Numbered from the stretch's first letter, positions 1-7,357 are shown. The stretch is 18,248 nt of DNA from Verrucomicrobiota bacterium (GCA_025363535.1 JANYDP010000538.1:1-18248); one strand, 5' to 3'. A program made the numbers and translations. The notes: generated by a model from the letters alone, not told the origin.

Positions 1-440
1 TTCACGCCGTCGCCCCGCGTGCCTTCCGGGAAAACGATCAGTTGAAATTCCCGGCTGGCGCGGCCAAAAGCTTCCAGTTCGTGGATACGATTGGGGTTGA
101 GCTTGCCGCGTTCGAGCAGAAACGCCGTACGGCGGCTGAGAAATTTTCTGAGCCACGAGGCGTGCCAGACGTTTTTGTCGCCGAGCACGAGAATCGGATA
201 ACACCGCGAACGCCAGCACAGCGTGGCCACCACCAGCGTGTCGAGCAGGCTGATGTGATTGATGACGAACAGATGGCGCTGTCCGGGGCGCAACCGTCCG
301 AGGCCGTGCGTGCGCCGCAGGAACGGCAAGGCAAGCACGACGTGCAAAAACAGGCCGAGCACGAACTGGACGAACGCGACTTCGCGCGTGGCGCGCGGCT
401 GTTCGAGACCGGCTTTGACTTGAGGTGGCGGTTTGTCCAT
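1..440 (-). CDS. PlsC-type 1-acyl-glycerol-phosphate-like acyltransferase, partial (3' end off window)
   Basis: The reading frame opens at ATG 440 and stays open to the left edge, giving 146 codons; the C-terminus lies outside the window. It carries both hallmark blocks of the PlsC/LPLAT family: N61-H62-x4-D67 (NHISLLD), the acyltransferase catalytic motif, and FPEGTR at residues 137-142, the acceptor-phosphate motif. A hydrophobic stretch at about residues 22-41 suggests membrane attachment at the inner-membrane face. The family moves an acyl chain from acyl-ACP or acyl-CoA to a hydroxyl acceptor. The gene starts 4 bases after the stop of the C45-type gene, so the two are probably co-transcribed. 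Aryl-polyene and flexirubin clusters carry similar acyltransferases, thought to attach the polyene to a lipid; that role here is inferred. The acceptor is unknown. Confidence 0.88.
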   Translation of the reverse strand, partial: MDKPPPQVKAGLEQPRATREVAFVQFVLGLFLHVVLALPFLRRTHGLGRLRPGQRHLFVINHISLLDTLVVATLCWRSRCYPILVLGDKNVWHASWLRKFLSRRTAFLLERGKLNPNRIHELEAFGRASREFQLIVFPEGTRGDGV

Positions 441-444
441 GACG

Positions 445-2103
445 CTACTTCACCGTCTGCGCCTGTTTCAGCAAGGCTTCGAGCTGCTGCTGCTCTTTCA
501 AAAACGCCGGGTGCTCCGTGAGCGCGAGGGCGAAGGATTTGGCCGCGTCATCATTTCGATGCAGCGCGAGCAAAGCCCGGCCGCGCAAAGCGGCGTTCTG
601 ATAAAAGCCCGGGTTCAACTGTTCCGCCTGTTGCGCCTGCGCAAGCGCCGCCGCTCCGTCCTGGTGTTTCAAAGCGAGCTGCCCCTTCACCAGACATTGT
701 TGCGCCTGCCTGGCCCGCTCGTATTCGCCGGAAGCGAGCGTCGCGTCAGCAGGCAGGGTGCGGGCGGCCAGCTCATGCGAAAAATCATTCACGTCGAACG
801 CGACGAATTCACCCAACTGCCTTGGCTGGGCAGCCGCCCAAAAAACACCCTCGGTCAGATCCATCACCGTGGCGTGTGTGGCGATGAGCGCGTTCAACGT
901 TGCGCGATGACCGTTGCCGGCGAACCCGCCGCCGGGCAGTTTGCGGTCGCGCAAAAAATCCACGGCCCCTGTTGCGTTGATCGTGCCGTGCGCCGCGCGC
1001 AGCAATTCCCCAATCCGCGACTCACGCGAAACCGAGGTTGCCTCGGCCATGTAGTTGGTATTACGCGCATCGTCCTTCAAGCCGGGCGCTTCAAAATGAT
1101 TCGGGCAGATGATTAAATCGTCTTCCGCCTCGCGCACCTCGGTGGTGGCGGGCGTTTTTTCCACCACGACAAATTTTCCGTCCGCGCGGCTGCCCACGAG
1201 CCAGAGCGTGGAGACAAAGACTTTTGCCTCGCGGATGATTTTCAACGCCTCGGAGAGATTGTGTGCCTCCTGCAAAACTTCGCGCGCCACGATCGCCACC
1301 GGCGTGGCGGTTTCCCCCGGCAGACTGGAAGGGGCACCGTTGATCGTGACGGAAATGCCCGCGCGGTTCATGCCGGAGACCACCCCCGTCATGCCCGCCC
1401 AGGCGACGGAGATGAACGGAATCCCTCCGTCCGGTTCGCACATGATGACGACGCGGTCACGGCTGAAAACTTCGGCGGCCTCCCAGTCGAAGTTGCGGCC
1501 CGTGATCAGGTGGGCATTGATCGTCGCGTTGCTCCACGCGCCGAATGCCGTGCAGCCGGCCCGCGCGATCAGCGGGTTATCAATCATCATGTAGGAAACG
1601 TCGTGCGCGGCGTGGTAGTTCAGGATGCGGTTGTAATACGCGCCGAGTTCCGGATGAATGTCCGGGCAGCCCAGCGAGGCACCGAGCATTTCCAGCCGGT
1701 AATCCAGCGGCACGAAATCGCTCAGGTGCCGGTTGCGGTACATGACGTAATTTTTCAGCAGGTTCACCTTCCACTCCTCCGGCACGTAGCCGTGGACCAT
1801 GTCGAGGAATTCGTTTTCCAGCGTGTGAATCTGCGGCTGCAGCAGCACGGCCTTGGCGTAACCGATTTCAAACGGGGCACCTTTCAAAAACACCGTGAGC
1901 AATCCGTCGCGTCGGCCGACCCACGATTTGCCAAGCCAGGTTTTGCCGTCGTGGGTTTCAGGTTTGAGCTGGAGAATGGAGGTGTCCTTCGGCAGCGGTG
2001 GTGGCAAGGCAATGGAGCCGCGCACCAACCCAGTCACCCACAGCCAGCCGACCAACACGAGCAGTGCGCCGCCGATCAAAATGCATTTGAGCCATTTCTT
2101 CAT
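445..2103 (-). CDS. Membrane-anchored C45-family Ntn hydrolase/acyltransferase with C-terminal TPR-like region
   Basis: The protein has 552 residues. Residues 4-25 form a single N-terminal membrane anchor after a short basic start, placing the enzyme on the periplasmic side. The core matches the C45 (acyl-CoA:6-aminopenicillanate acyltransferase-like) Ntn-hydrolase family: Gly183-Cys184 in AGCTAFGAW is the expected self-cleavage site and nucleophile, followed by GRNFDWE (202-208) and a later SGMNRAGISVTING block. Residues from about 445 to 545 are alanine-rich paired helices resembling two or three TPR units, which are not part of the classical enzyme. Its ATG overlaps the stop of the dehydratase gene (ATGA), indicating translational coupling. 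C45 enzymes hydrolyse or transfer amide-linked acyl groups. Here it may release or transfer the finished chain, which is inference. The true substrate cannot be told from sequence. Confidence 0.85.
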   Translation of the reverse strand: MKKWLKCILIGGALLVLVGWLWVTGLVRGSIALPPPLPKDTSILQLKPETHDGKTWLGKSWVGRRDGLLTVFLKGAPFEIGYAKAVLLQPQIHTLENEFLDMVHGYVPEEWKVNLLKNYVMYRNRHLSDFVPLDYRLEMLGASLGCPDIHPELGAYYNRILNYHAAHDVSYMMIDNPLIARAGCTAFGAWSNATINAHLITGRNFDWEAAEVFSRDRVVIMCEPDGGIPFISVAWAGMTGVVSGMNRAGISVTINGAPSSLPGETATPVAIVAREVLQEAHNLSEALKIIREAKVFVSTLWLVGSRADGKFVVVEKTPATTEVREAEDDLIICPNHFEAPGLKDDARNTNYMAEATSVSRESRIGELLRAAHGTINATGAVDFLRDRKLPGGGFAGNGHRATLNALIATHATVMDLTEGVFWAAAQPRQLGEFVAFDVNDFSHELAARTLPADATLASGEYERARQAQQCLVKGQLALKHQDGAAALAQAQQAEQLNPGFYQNAALRGRALLALHRNDDAAKSFALALTEHPAFLKEQQQLEALLKQAQTVK

Positions 2104-2474
2104 GCGGTGCGACCCAGCATTAAAATTGTTTCACCCGCCGGCTGGCTGCCCACGGAAAAACTGGCGCGGGCCTGGATCGCACCGTCCTTGTCCGTCAGTT
2201 TCAATTCCACCCGCACAGTTTCCCTCGGTGAAATCGGCAGCCGGAATTTGGCCTTGGAAATTTCCTGCACCGTCAGCGGACATTTCAAAACCGCCTCGGC
2301 CATCAACCGCGTTAGCTCCAGTTGAAACACGCCCGGCAGAATAGGGTTGCCAGGAAAATGTCCCGCGAACACCAGATCGTCTATGCCAAAACAAAACTCG
2401 CAAGCGAAGCGGCCGTCAGCTTCGGCAAGCGGGCCACGGATCTGCGCCGCCTGAATGGAGTTTCGCATCGTCAT
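2100..2474 (-). CDS. FabZ/FabA-like 3-hydroxyacyl-ACP dehydratase (hotdog fold)
   Basis: This 124-residue single hotdog domain has the dehydratase signature HFPGNPILPGVFQLE at residues 39-53. His39 and Glu53 sit where the FabZ catalytic His and Glu lie. It is slightly shorter than typical FabZ (about 140-150 residues), like the small dehydratases of aryl-polyene and flexirubin clusters. It should remove water from 3-hydroxyacyl-ACP to give the trans-2-enoyl chain in the cytoplasm, working on the ACP encoded upstream. No ketoreductase or enoyl reductase is seen in the window. Missing enoyl reduction would leave conjugated double bonds, but those genes could lie beyond the left edge. The ATG at 2474 overlaps the preceding lipoprotein stop (ATGA) and its own stop overlaps the next ATG, so it is coupled on both sides. 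A second ATG two codons in is possible. Confidence 0.87.
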   Translation of the reverse strand: MTMRNSIQAAQIRGPLAEADGRFACEFCFGIDDLVFAGHFPGNPILPGVFQLELTRLMAEAVLKCPLTVQEISKAKFRLPISPRETVRVELKLTDKDGAIQARASFSVGSQPAGETILMLGRTA

Positions 2475-2959
2475 GGCTTGGGCGCGCGGGTGGCGTCAAA
2501 CATTTCCGCCGACTGCGGACCGGGTTTGATGGTCACGATGTTTAAATCGAGTTTGTACCAGCGGCGTTCGAGCACGAAGTGCGTCGGACTCAACTGCTGT
2601 CCCGGACAACTGGCTTCGGGCGCGTTGCCGAAGATGCAACGCACATCAGCAGCCAGGTAATCATGAATCCATTTCGCTTTGAACGCGCGGCTCGACCGCA
2701 TTACCACGGCTTCACCGTTGGGCTTGATCAGCACGTCGGCGAGGACGTTGCCGAAATTTTCCGTGACGATGAGCCGCTGACCGTTCGTTGCGCTGCGGGC
2801 GAGATAACCGTTCAAGGTGAACTGCCGCCCCAGCACCGTCAGCACGCCGCGCTGGGTGATGAGCGCGTCGGCGGGAAAAGAATTTGGCGACGTGACGAAC
2901 CGACTGCGCGGCGGCGTGGCGCAGCCGGCGGCCAGCAACTCGAGCAAAACGGAGAGCAT
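2471..2959 (-). CDS. Small outer-membrane-type lipoprotein, DUF3261-like
   Basis: The chosen start is ATG 2957-2959, giving 162 residues that begin MLSVLLELLAAGC. LAAGC is a lipobox with Cys13 as the lipidated residue. The open frame extends upstream to 3181, but that part lies in a dispersed repeat and does not look like protein. The N-region carries no basic residue, which is unusual for a signal peptide; a TTG two codons earlier does not fix this. The mature part, with a predicted beta-rich middle (LTQ-like, LIVTENFG, ADVLIKPNGEAVV), resembles DUF3261 lipoproteins that recur beside LolA-like genes in aryl-polyene clusters. The family match is by pattern and context, so moderate. It probably works with the LolA-like protein in envelope transport. 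Its stop overlaps the dehydratase start. Confidence 0.68.
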   Translation of the reverse strand: MLSVLLELLAAGCATPPRSRFVTSPNSFPADALITQRGVLTVLGRQFTLNGYLARSATNGQRLIVTENFGNVLADVLIKPNGEAVVMRSSRAFKAKWIHDYLAADVRCIFGNAPEASCPGQQLSPTHFVLERRWYKLDLNIVTIKPGPQSAEMFDATRAPKP

Positions 2960-2989
2960 TCCCAATTGAAAAAGGGTGGCGGAGTTTTT

Positions 2990-3144
2990 AACGCAAAGAC
3001 GCAAAGACGCAAAGACGCAAAGAGAGTGGAGGGATTTGTCGGTGGTTTCCGCTGGCCCGCCCGCACCACCGCAAAGAAAATTCCGCATCCGCTTGAAAAT
3101 TTTCGGCCCGCCTGTGCGCCTGTGCGCCTGTGCGTCTTTGCGTT
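2990..3144. repeat. Dispersed MITE-like element with ACGCAAAG repeats and inverted ends
   Basis: Four exact head-to-tail copies of ACGCAAAG occupy 2991-3022. At the other end three copies of GCCTGTGC (3110-3133) are followed by GTCTTTGCGTT (3134-3144), the exact reverse complement of AACGCAAAGAC at 2990-3000. The roughly 155-base unit therefore has 11-base inverted ends and no coding content of its own. Translated on either strand it gives the NAKTQRRKDAK / LCVFASLRLCV peptides that I recall as frequent spurious proteins in Verrucomicrobiota and Planctomycetota genomes. That suggests a non-autonomous, multi-copy element. It fills most of the gap between the lolA-like gene and the lipoprotein gene. 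Confidence 0.75.
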
Positions 3145-3167
3145 GAATCCGGCCTGAATGGATTTGA

Positions 3168-3887
3168 CTAGCGTCCATCATCCACCGCCGCTTTCACCGC
3201 CGCGATGTCCAGCGGCTTGGTTTGATCGAAGACTGTGGGGGGAAATTTCACACCCCGTTTTTCGCGGTTGAAAATGATCCGCGTCAGGTCGCCGCCCGGC
3301 TCATTCATCACTACTTCGAGGGTTGCGGTAAAGTCCGGCCGCATCTTGACCTCCAGCGCCGCCAGCATCAAACGCACGTTTTCGTCCAGCGGCACCATCG
3401 TCACCACCGTCACGCTGCCGGTGGCCACGGTTACGCGGAAGTCGTTAGTCAGGCCGTCGAGTTTGCCTTGGTTCATCAGCGTCATCTGCTCCATGACGCG
3501 TTTGAGCATCTGGGGGAAGCCCAGCTTGAGTTTTTTCCACTCGCCGTCGGTGCGCTCGAACTGCGCCACGGATTTGCGATTGCCGAGCAGGATGGATTGA
3601 TAGGGCGCGGTGGTTTCCCAGCGGATCTGGTCGGGCCGGTCAATCAGCATCACCCCTTCGCTCTTCAACGGCTCTTGGAATAATTTCAACTGCCGTTCCT
3701 GCGTGAATTCGAGATAGAGCGAAGTGACGCCTGACATCTTACCTTGCAACTCGCGCAGCAGCGGCTTGGGATCGGCCACGGGTGTCAATGTTTCCTCGGC
3801 CCGGGCCACGGTGACCAATGAGCCAAGCGCGAAAGCCAGCGCGACCAGCTTCGCAATTGTCGGCGCGCGGCGTTCACGCCGCTTCAT
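3168..3887 (-). CDS. LolA-like outer membrane lipoprotein carrier protein
   Basis: From ATG 3885-3887 the protein has 239 residues and starts with a convincing Sec signal peptide: basic MKRRERR, a hydrophobic core, and cleavage after ARA at residue 30. The mature part follows the LolA/LolB pattern, with an early FTQERQLKLF segment (LolA proteins have FxQ near the start), then an alternating strand pattern with LIDRPDQIRWETTAPYQSIL. It is a periplasmic carrier for lipoproteins or hydrophobic acyl compounds. In aryl-polyene and flexirubin clusters a dedicated LolA-like gene is standard and is thought to help move the pigment-lipid outward. An upstream in-frame ATG at 3995 overlaps the deacetylase stop as ATGA, but it would add 36 residues encoded partly by a repeat hairpin, so the later start is preferred. 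Confidence 0.85.
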   Translation of the reverse strand: MKRRERRAPTIAKLVALAFALGSLVTVARAEETLTPVADPKPLLRELQGKMSGVTSLYLEFTQERQLKLFQEPLKSEGVMLIDRPDQIRWETTAPYQSILLGNRKSVAQFERTDGEWKKLKLGFPQMLKRVMEQMTLMNQGKLDGLTNDFRVTVATGSVTVVTMVPLDENVRLMLAALEVKMRPDFTATLEVVMNEPGGDLTRIIFNREKRGVKFPPTVFDQTKPLDIAAVKAAVDDGR

Positions 3888-3944
3888 CGTGCGAATGGAA
3901 AGCAGTCCTGGCAATTCCCGGGTCGCTCCAAAATGGGCGTTGAA

Positions 3945-3960
3945 GCGGGCTGAAGCCCGC
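3945..3960. repeat. REP-like hairpin in the leader of the lolA-like gene
   Basis: GCGGGCTGAAGCCCGC is a perfect inverted repeat: a 7-base stem with a 2-base centre, or a 6-base stem with a TGAA tetraloop. It lies between the deacetylase stop and the preferred LolA start. The surrounding GGAGCGCGGGCTTCAGCCCGC sequence, read on the minus strand, looks like a repetitive extragenic palindrome that I recall from related genomes. It may act as an mRNA processing or stability element within the operon. Confidence 0.55.
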
Positions 3961-3991
3961 GCTCCTCCGAAGTTGATATTTGTCCGCCAGA

Positions 3992-4744
3992 TCATTTCAA
4001 AATTTTGTCCAACCGCACGACTTCGTAGCCGCGCTCGTGCAACTTAGCCAACAACAGTTTCACCGTCACCAGCAAACGCTCGGCGGGGATGTTGCCGTCA
4101 TGCAGCAGGATGATCGCGCCGGGCTGGAGCTGGCGGACGATGCGCTTCACGACGCGCTCGGGGTCCTTCACCTGCGTGTCGAAACCGCGCGCCGTCCAGC
4201 CGACGACTTTCAATCCCAGTGCGCGCGCGGCGTGAAATACATTGGGGTTCGACAAGCCCATCGGCGGGCGGAAAAGTTTGGGGGCGATGCCGGTCGCCAG
4301 TTGAATTGCCTCCTGCGCCTGCGTCAGCTCGACCTTCAAGCGCGGGATGGTGAAAAAATTTGTCGCATTGCTGTGGGCGAAGGAATGGTTCTCCAACAGA
4401 TGACCTTCGCGGACAATCCGCGCCGCCAGCTCGCGCTCGGCGGCGACACGTTTGCCAATGGCGAAAAACGCCGCCTCCACGCGCGCCTCGTGTAGCAGAT
4501 CAAGCAGCGCGGGCGTTGAACGCACATCCGGCCCGTCATCAAAGGTCAGCGCCACGCACCGCCGTGAGTTCGTGCCGCGGCAGATGAACGGCCCGAACAA
4601 ACTCAAGCGCGGCCACACCACCCCAAGGCTGACGATGGCGAATGAAACGATCAGCGCGCCGATGAGCAGCGCATAATTGCCACAGAAAATCGCCAGCGCG
4701 CCGACCAGCGCCACCACGATCACGTGCATGTGAAAACGGGTCAT
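3992..4744 (-). CDS. Polysaccharide deacetylase family protein (NodB domain)
   Basis: From ATG 4742-4744 the protein has 250 residues; an upstream in-frame GTG at 4801 would overlap the ketosynthase gene and looks less likely. Two hydrophobic segments (about 7-42) form an N-terminal membrane anchor. The NodB domain then shows TFDDG (67-71) with catalytic and metal Asp69-Asp70, the metal pair His120-x3-His124 in ENHSFAH, RPPMG (159-163) and ILLHDG near the end, so all classical motifs are intact. The family removes acetyl groups from N-acetyl sugars or similar acetylated substrates using a divalent metal. Homologous deacetylases occur in flexirubin clusters, where the target is unclear. It may deacetylate a sugar or lipid acceptor here (inferred). 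Confidence 0.87.
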   Translation of the reverse strand: MTRFHMHVIVVALVGALAIFCGNYALLIGALIVSFAIVSLGVVWPRLSLFGPFICRGTNSRRCVALTFDDGPDVRSTPALLDLLHEARVEAAFFAIGKRVAAERELAARIVREGHLLENHSFAHSNATNFFTIPRLKVELTQAQEAIQLATGIAPKLFRPPMGLSNPNVFHAARALGLKVVGWTARGFDTQVKDPERVVKRIVRQLQPGAIILLHDGNIPAERLLVTVKLLLAKLHERGYEVVRLDKILK

Positions 4745-4766
4745 CTTGCGAACACGGATTTGCCCA

Positions 4767-6959
4767 TTACCGTTGGACGAAACATAACGCCTTGGCTCCA
4801 CGGGCCGCCAACGTGAACATCAACACGCCCCGGCTGCCTTGGCGCACCAAGTCCACGGCCGCGGAAAAGCCAAACGCGGATGCCGAGTGAAATTCTCCAC
4901 AGAGTTGTTTGTAAGCTTCATGTTTCAATGGACGTCCCGCGAGCGTTGCCAATTCAACCGCGACCGCTTCGTACCTTTCGTCCAGCTTGGGCAGTCCCTT
5001 CGCGCCGCTCAAGAACACGTCCACCTGCGCGAGATCCACCGCCGCTGCAATCCACTCCGCCTCGCGCCTCGCATCGAACGGACGACGATACCGCCCCAGC
5101 TTCACCGCCGTCACGCGGGCCAGCGGCGCAGCCGTGGACTCCGTGCGCGCGAGGCTGGCAATCATCACGCCTTCGCCGGGAAGGATCTGCTCGTTCCAGA
5201 TGCCCCAGCGCTGGCCGATGCTCAACGGGTATTTGTTCAACTCATCCACCGCGCCCGCCAGTACAACATCTGCTTCGTCCGCCGCAAGCTGGTTCATCGC
5301 CTGCCACAGCGCGCACTCGAAAGAAATTTCTCCGGCGGTCGGCGCGGAATTCAATCCGCGCGCGCCCTGGTCAATTGCGATTTGTCCCGCGACCGCGTTG
5401 TGAACCGAGCCGGGAAACCGCGCCGGCATCGGCTCACGCTCGTCCTTGGCAATCAGGTTTTCGATGAACACCGCGCCTTCTTCGAGACAGCCGAAACCAG
5501 TGCCGAGCGCAATCGCCACCCGCTGCGACGGATCGGGCGCATGGCTGCGGCGCGCGGCCAGCAACGACATCTGCGCCATGCGATTCAGCCGACGACGCTG
5601 GTTCGGACTGAGCGATGCCGCGTCCGCCAGCGGGCCGCATTCGCGCACCGCAACTTTTCCCGGCGGCAACGGCGCGGGAATTTCGCGCACGCTCGTGACG
5701 CTCGGGCTGATGACTCCCACCCCCGTGACCGACACCGGGCCAGGCAGTGACGCACGGGTCAGCGGCGCGGTTTCGGGCGTGGAAAAAATCAGCACGGCAT
5801 TGTTGCCGCCGAAGCCAAAGGAGTTGCTCATCACATGACTCAACGGCGCGGACTTCAACTCAGTGACAGGTGAAAGACCGATGGCGGGATCGGGCGAACT
5901 GAAGCCGGGACTCGGCGGCAATTGCTGATGGCGCAATGCCTCGATGCAGACGACCGCTTCAATGGCGCCGCTTGCTGCCAGCGCGTGGCCGAAAAATCTT
6001 TTCGTGCTGGAGAACGGCGGAACGTGGTCGCCGAACAAAGTTTTCAACGCCTTGGATTCGGCGAGATCATTTTCGCGGGTGCCGGTGCCGTGGGCGTTGA
6101 CGTAGCCAATCGCCGGCGCGCTGAGTCCGGCCCGGCGCAGCGCCGACTGCATGGCCGCGAGCGCCCCGGCTCCGTCGGGATGTGGCGCGGTGGCGTGATG
6201 CGCGTCGCAGCTCGCACCCCAGCCGGTGAGCCGGGCTAAAATTTTCGCCCCCCGCTTCACCGCCGTCTCCTCAGCCTCCAGCACCAGCACCGCCGCGCCT
6301 TCGCCGAGACTCATGCCGGCGCGCGCGGCGTCAAACGGACGACAGCCGGTCGCGTCCACCAGCAACAACGATTGAAACCCCCCCCACGTCATGCGTGAAA
6401 TGGAATCCGCACCGCCCGCGAGCATCACATCGGCCTCGCCGGACTGGATGAGTTCCGCCGCCATCGCAATGGCGAGCGCGCCGGAGGAGCAGGCCGTCGC
6501 CACCGCCATGCTGGGACCGGACAGCCCAAATTCATCGGCGATCAAATCCACGGAGGAGACGCACTCGTGATGGCGGGTTGACCGCGGCCGCATTTTTCCG
6601 TGCTTGATCAGATTGATGAGAAACTTTTCGCTGTCATAAGAGCCGCCGACGGAGCCGCCGAGCAGCACGCCGGCGCGGTCGGCGCAATTTCGAAAATTTA
6701 TTTTGGCGTCCGCCACCGCTTCCCGGGCGGCGAGCCAGGCGAGTTGATCGGTGCGTGAACTTCGTGCCGGCGCGCCGAGGGCGGCGAGATCGTGCTGGAT
6801 TTCGCCGACGGGAATCTGGCCGTAGCGCGGGGATTGAAAGAGGGTGAGTGGCTTGAGTCCGCTGGAGTGGGTGGCGATGGCACGCCAGACTTCGCCAACG
6901 CTGATCCCGGCGGCGGTGACAGTGCCGAGGCCGGTGACGACTGGAAAACGCAGGGACAC
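4767..6959 (-). CDS. Fused beta-ketoacyl-ACP synthase (KAS II-like) and chain-length-factor-like ketosynthase
   Basis: One uninterrupted frame of 730 residues contains two thiolase-fold ketosynthase units. Unit 1 (1-395) is complete: active-site Cys157 in TACSSG, His290 in VNAHGTGT, His325 in KRFFGH, and FGFGGNNA near the end. Unit 2 restarts at about residue 408 with PVSVTGVGVISP and is shorter. The nucleophile position is Glu544 (TAGEIS) and both histidines are gone: the KxxxGH motif reads CGEFHS. This matches the PF13723-type 'chain length factor' partners known from aryl-polyene clusters. The protein should condense malonyl-ACP with the growing chain, with unit 2 controlling length or the heterodimer-like interface. 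The start is a GTG sharing one base with the ACP stop (TAGTG). Such partners are normally separate genes, so the fusion is unusual. Confidence 0.9.
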   Translation of the reverse strand: MSLRFPVVTGLGTVTAAGISVGEVWRAIATHSSGLKPLTLFQSPRYGQIPVGEIQHDLAALGAPARSSRTDQLAWLAAREAVADAKINFRNCADRAGVLLGGSVGGSYDSEKFLINLIKHGKMRPRSTRHHECVSSVDLIADEFGLSGPSMAVATACSSGALAIAMAAELIQSGEADVMLAGGADSISRMTWGGFQSLLLVDATGCRPFDAARAGMSLGEGAAVLVLEAEETAVKRGAKILARLTGWGASCDAHHATAPHPDGAGALAAMQSALRRAGLSAPAIGYVNAHGTGTRENDLAESKALKTLFGDHVPPFSSTKRFFGHALAASGAIEAVVCIEALRHQQLPPSPGFSSPDPAIGLSPVTELKSAPLSHVMSNSFGFGGNNAVLIFSTPETAPLTRASLPGPVSVTGVGVISPSVTSVREIPAPLPPGKVAVRECGPLADAASLSPNQRRRLNRMAQMSLLAARRSHAPDPSQRVAIALGTGFGCLEEGAVFIENLIAKDEREPMPARFPGSVHNAVAGQIAIDQGARGLNSAPTAGEISFECALWQAMNQLAADEADVVLAGAVDELNKYPLSIGQRWGIWNEQILPGEGVMIASLARTESTAAPLARVTAVKLGRYRRPFDARREAEWIAAAVDLAQVDVFLSGAKGLPKLDERYEAVAVELATLAGRPLKHEAYKQLCGEFHSASAFGFSAAVDLVRQGSRGVLMFTLAARGAKALCFVQR

Positions 6960-7219
6960 TAGGCGGGACGTTTGGCTTCCACGAATTCCGCCAGGGTGCG
7001 CGCGGAGCGGAACGCGGGGCGGCCTTCCTCCATGTCCTTGATGACGATGCCGTAATTTTTTTCCAACATCACGACCAGTTCCAGCGCATCAATGGAATCC
7101 AATTCCAACCCCCCAGGACCAAACAACGGAGCCTCGTCGTCAATCTGCTCCGGCGTGACGTCCTGCAGGTTCAGGGACTCTATGATTTTTGCTTTAAGAT
7201 CGTTCGTTGAGACGCGCAT
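6959..7219 (-). CDS. Acyl carrier protein
   Basis: Starting at ATG 7217-7219 the protein has 86 residues, normal ACP length. The phosphopantetheine attachment site is Ser42 in LELDSIDALEL, within a four-helix pattern with acidic helix II (residues 42-54) that partner enzymes recognise. The longer open frame upstream gives unrelated sequence and was not used. The protein tethers the growing acyl chain in the cytoplasm and is the first gene of the minus-strand operon, directly followed by its ketosynthase with a one-base overlap. It is more likely a dedicated ACP of the cluster than the housekeeping AcpP, because no fabG/fabF housekeeping neighbours are present (inference). A second ACP, usual in such clusters, is not in the window. 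Confidence 0.92.
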   Translation of the reverse strand: MRVSTNDLKAKIIESLNLQDVTPEQIDDEAPLFGPGGLELDSIDALELVVMLEKNYGIVIKDMEEGRPAFRSARTLAEFVEAKRPA

Positions 7220-7357
7220 GATTGAATTAATTTGGCCGATTTCCGGGCGCAAAACTAACACACACCGATTCCATGTCACGGCGATTTTCCCTTGGTGACA
7301 GGCCGTTCCTTGGTCTGCCATGGGCAGAAAGGCACGCACCTACGCACCGAAAGCACG

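Noticed and set aside
1261..2325. Plus-strand open frame of 354 residues opposite the C45 gene
   Set aside because: It is a GC-rich shadow frame with arginine- and histidine-heavy, low-complexity protein and no motif, while the minus strand has a clear enzyme there.
2991..3022. Four exact ACGCAAAG repeats as a possible CRISPR or iteron array
   Set aside because: Units are 8 bases with no spacers, there are no cas or rep genes, and the opposite end has inverted copies, which fits a small mobile element.
2579..3157. Plus-strand frame with NAKTQRRKDAK and LCVFALN peptides
   Set aside because: The peptides come from the repeat element at 2990-3144, and the remainder lies opposite the lipoprotein gene.
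7220..7357. Promoter for the ACP operon
   Set aside because: A TTGCGC-N17-TAATTC pair on the minus strand just before the ACP start is only a weak match and too close to the start codon for a confident call.
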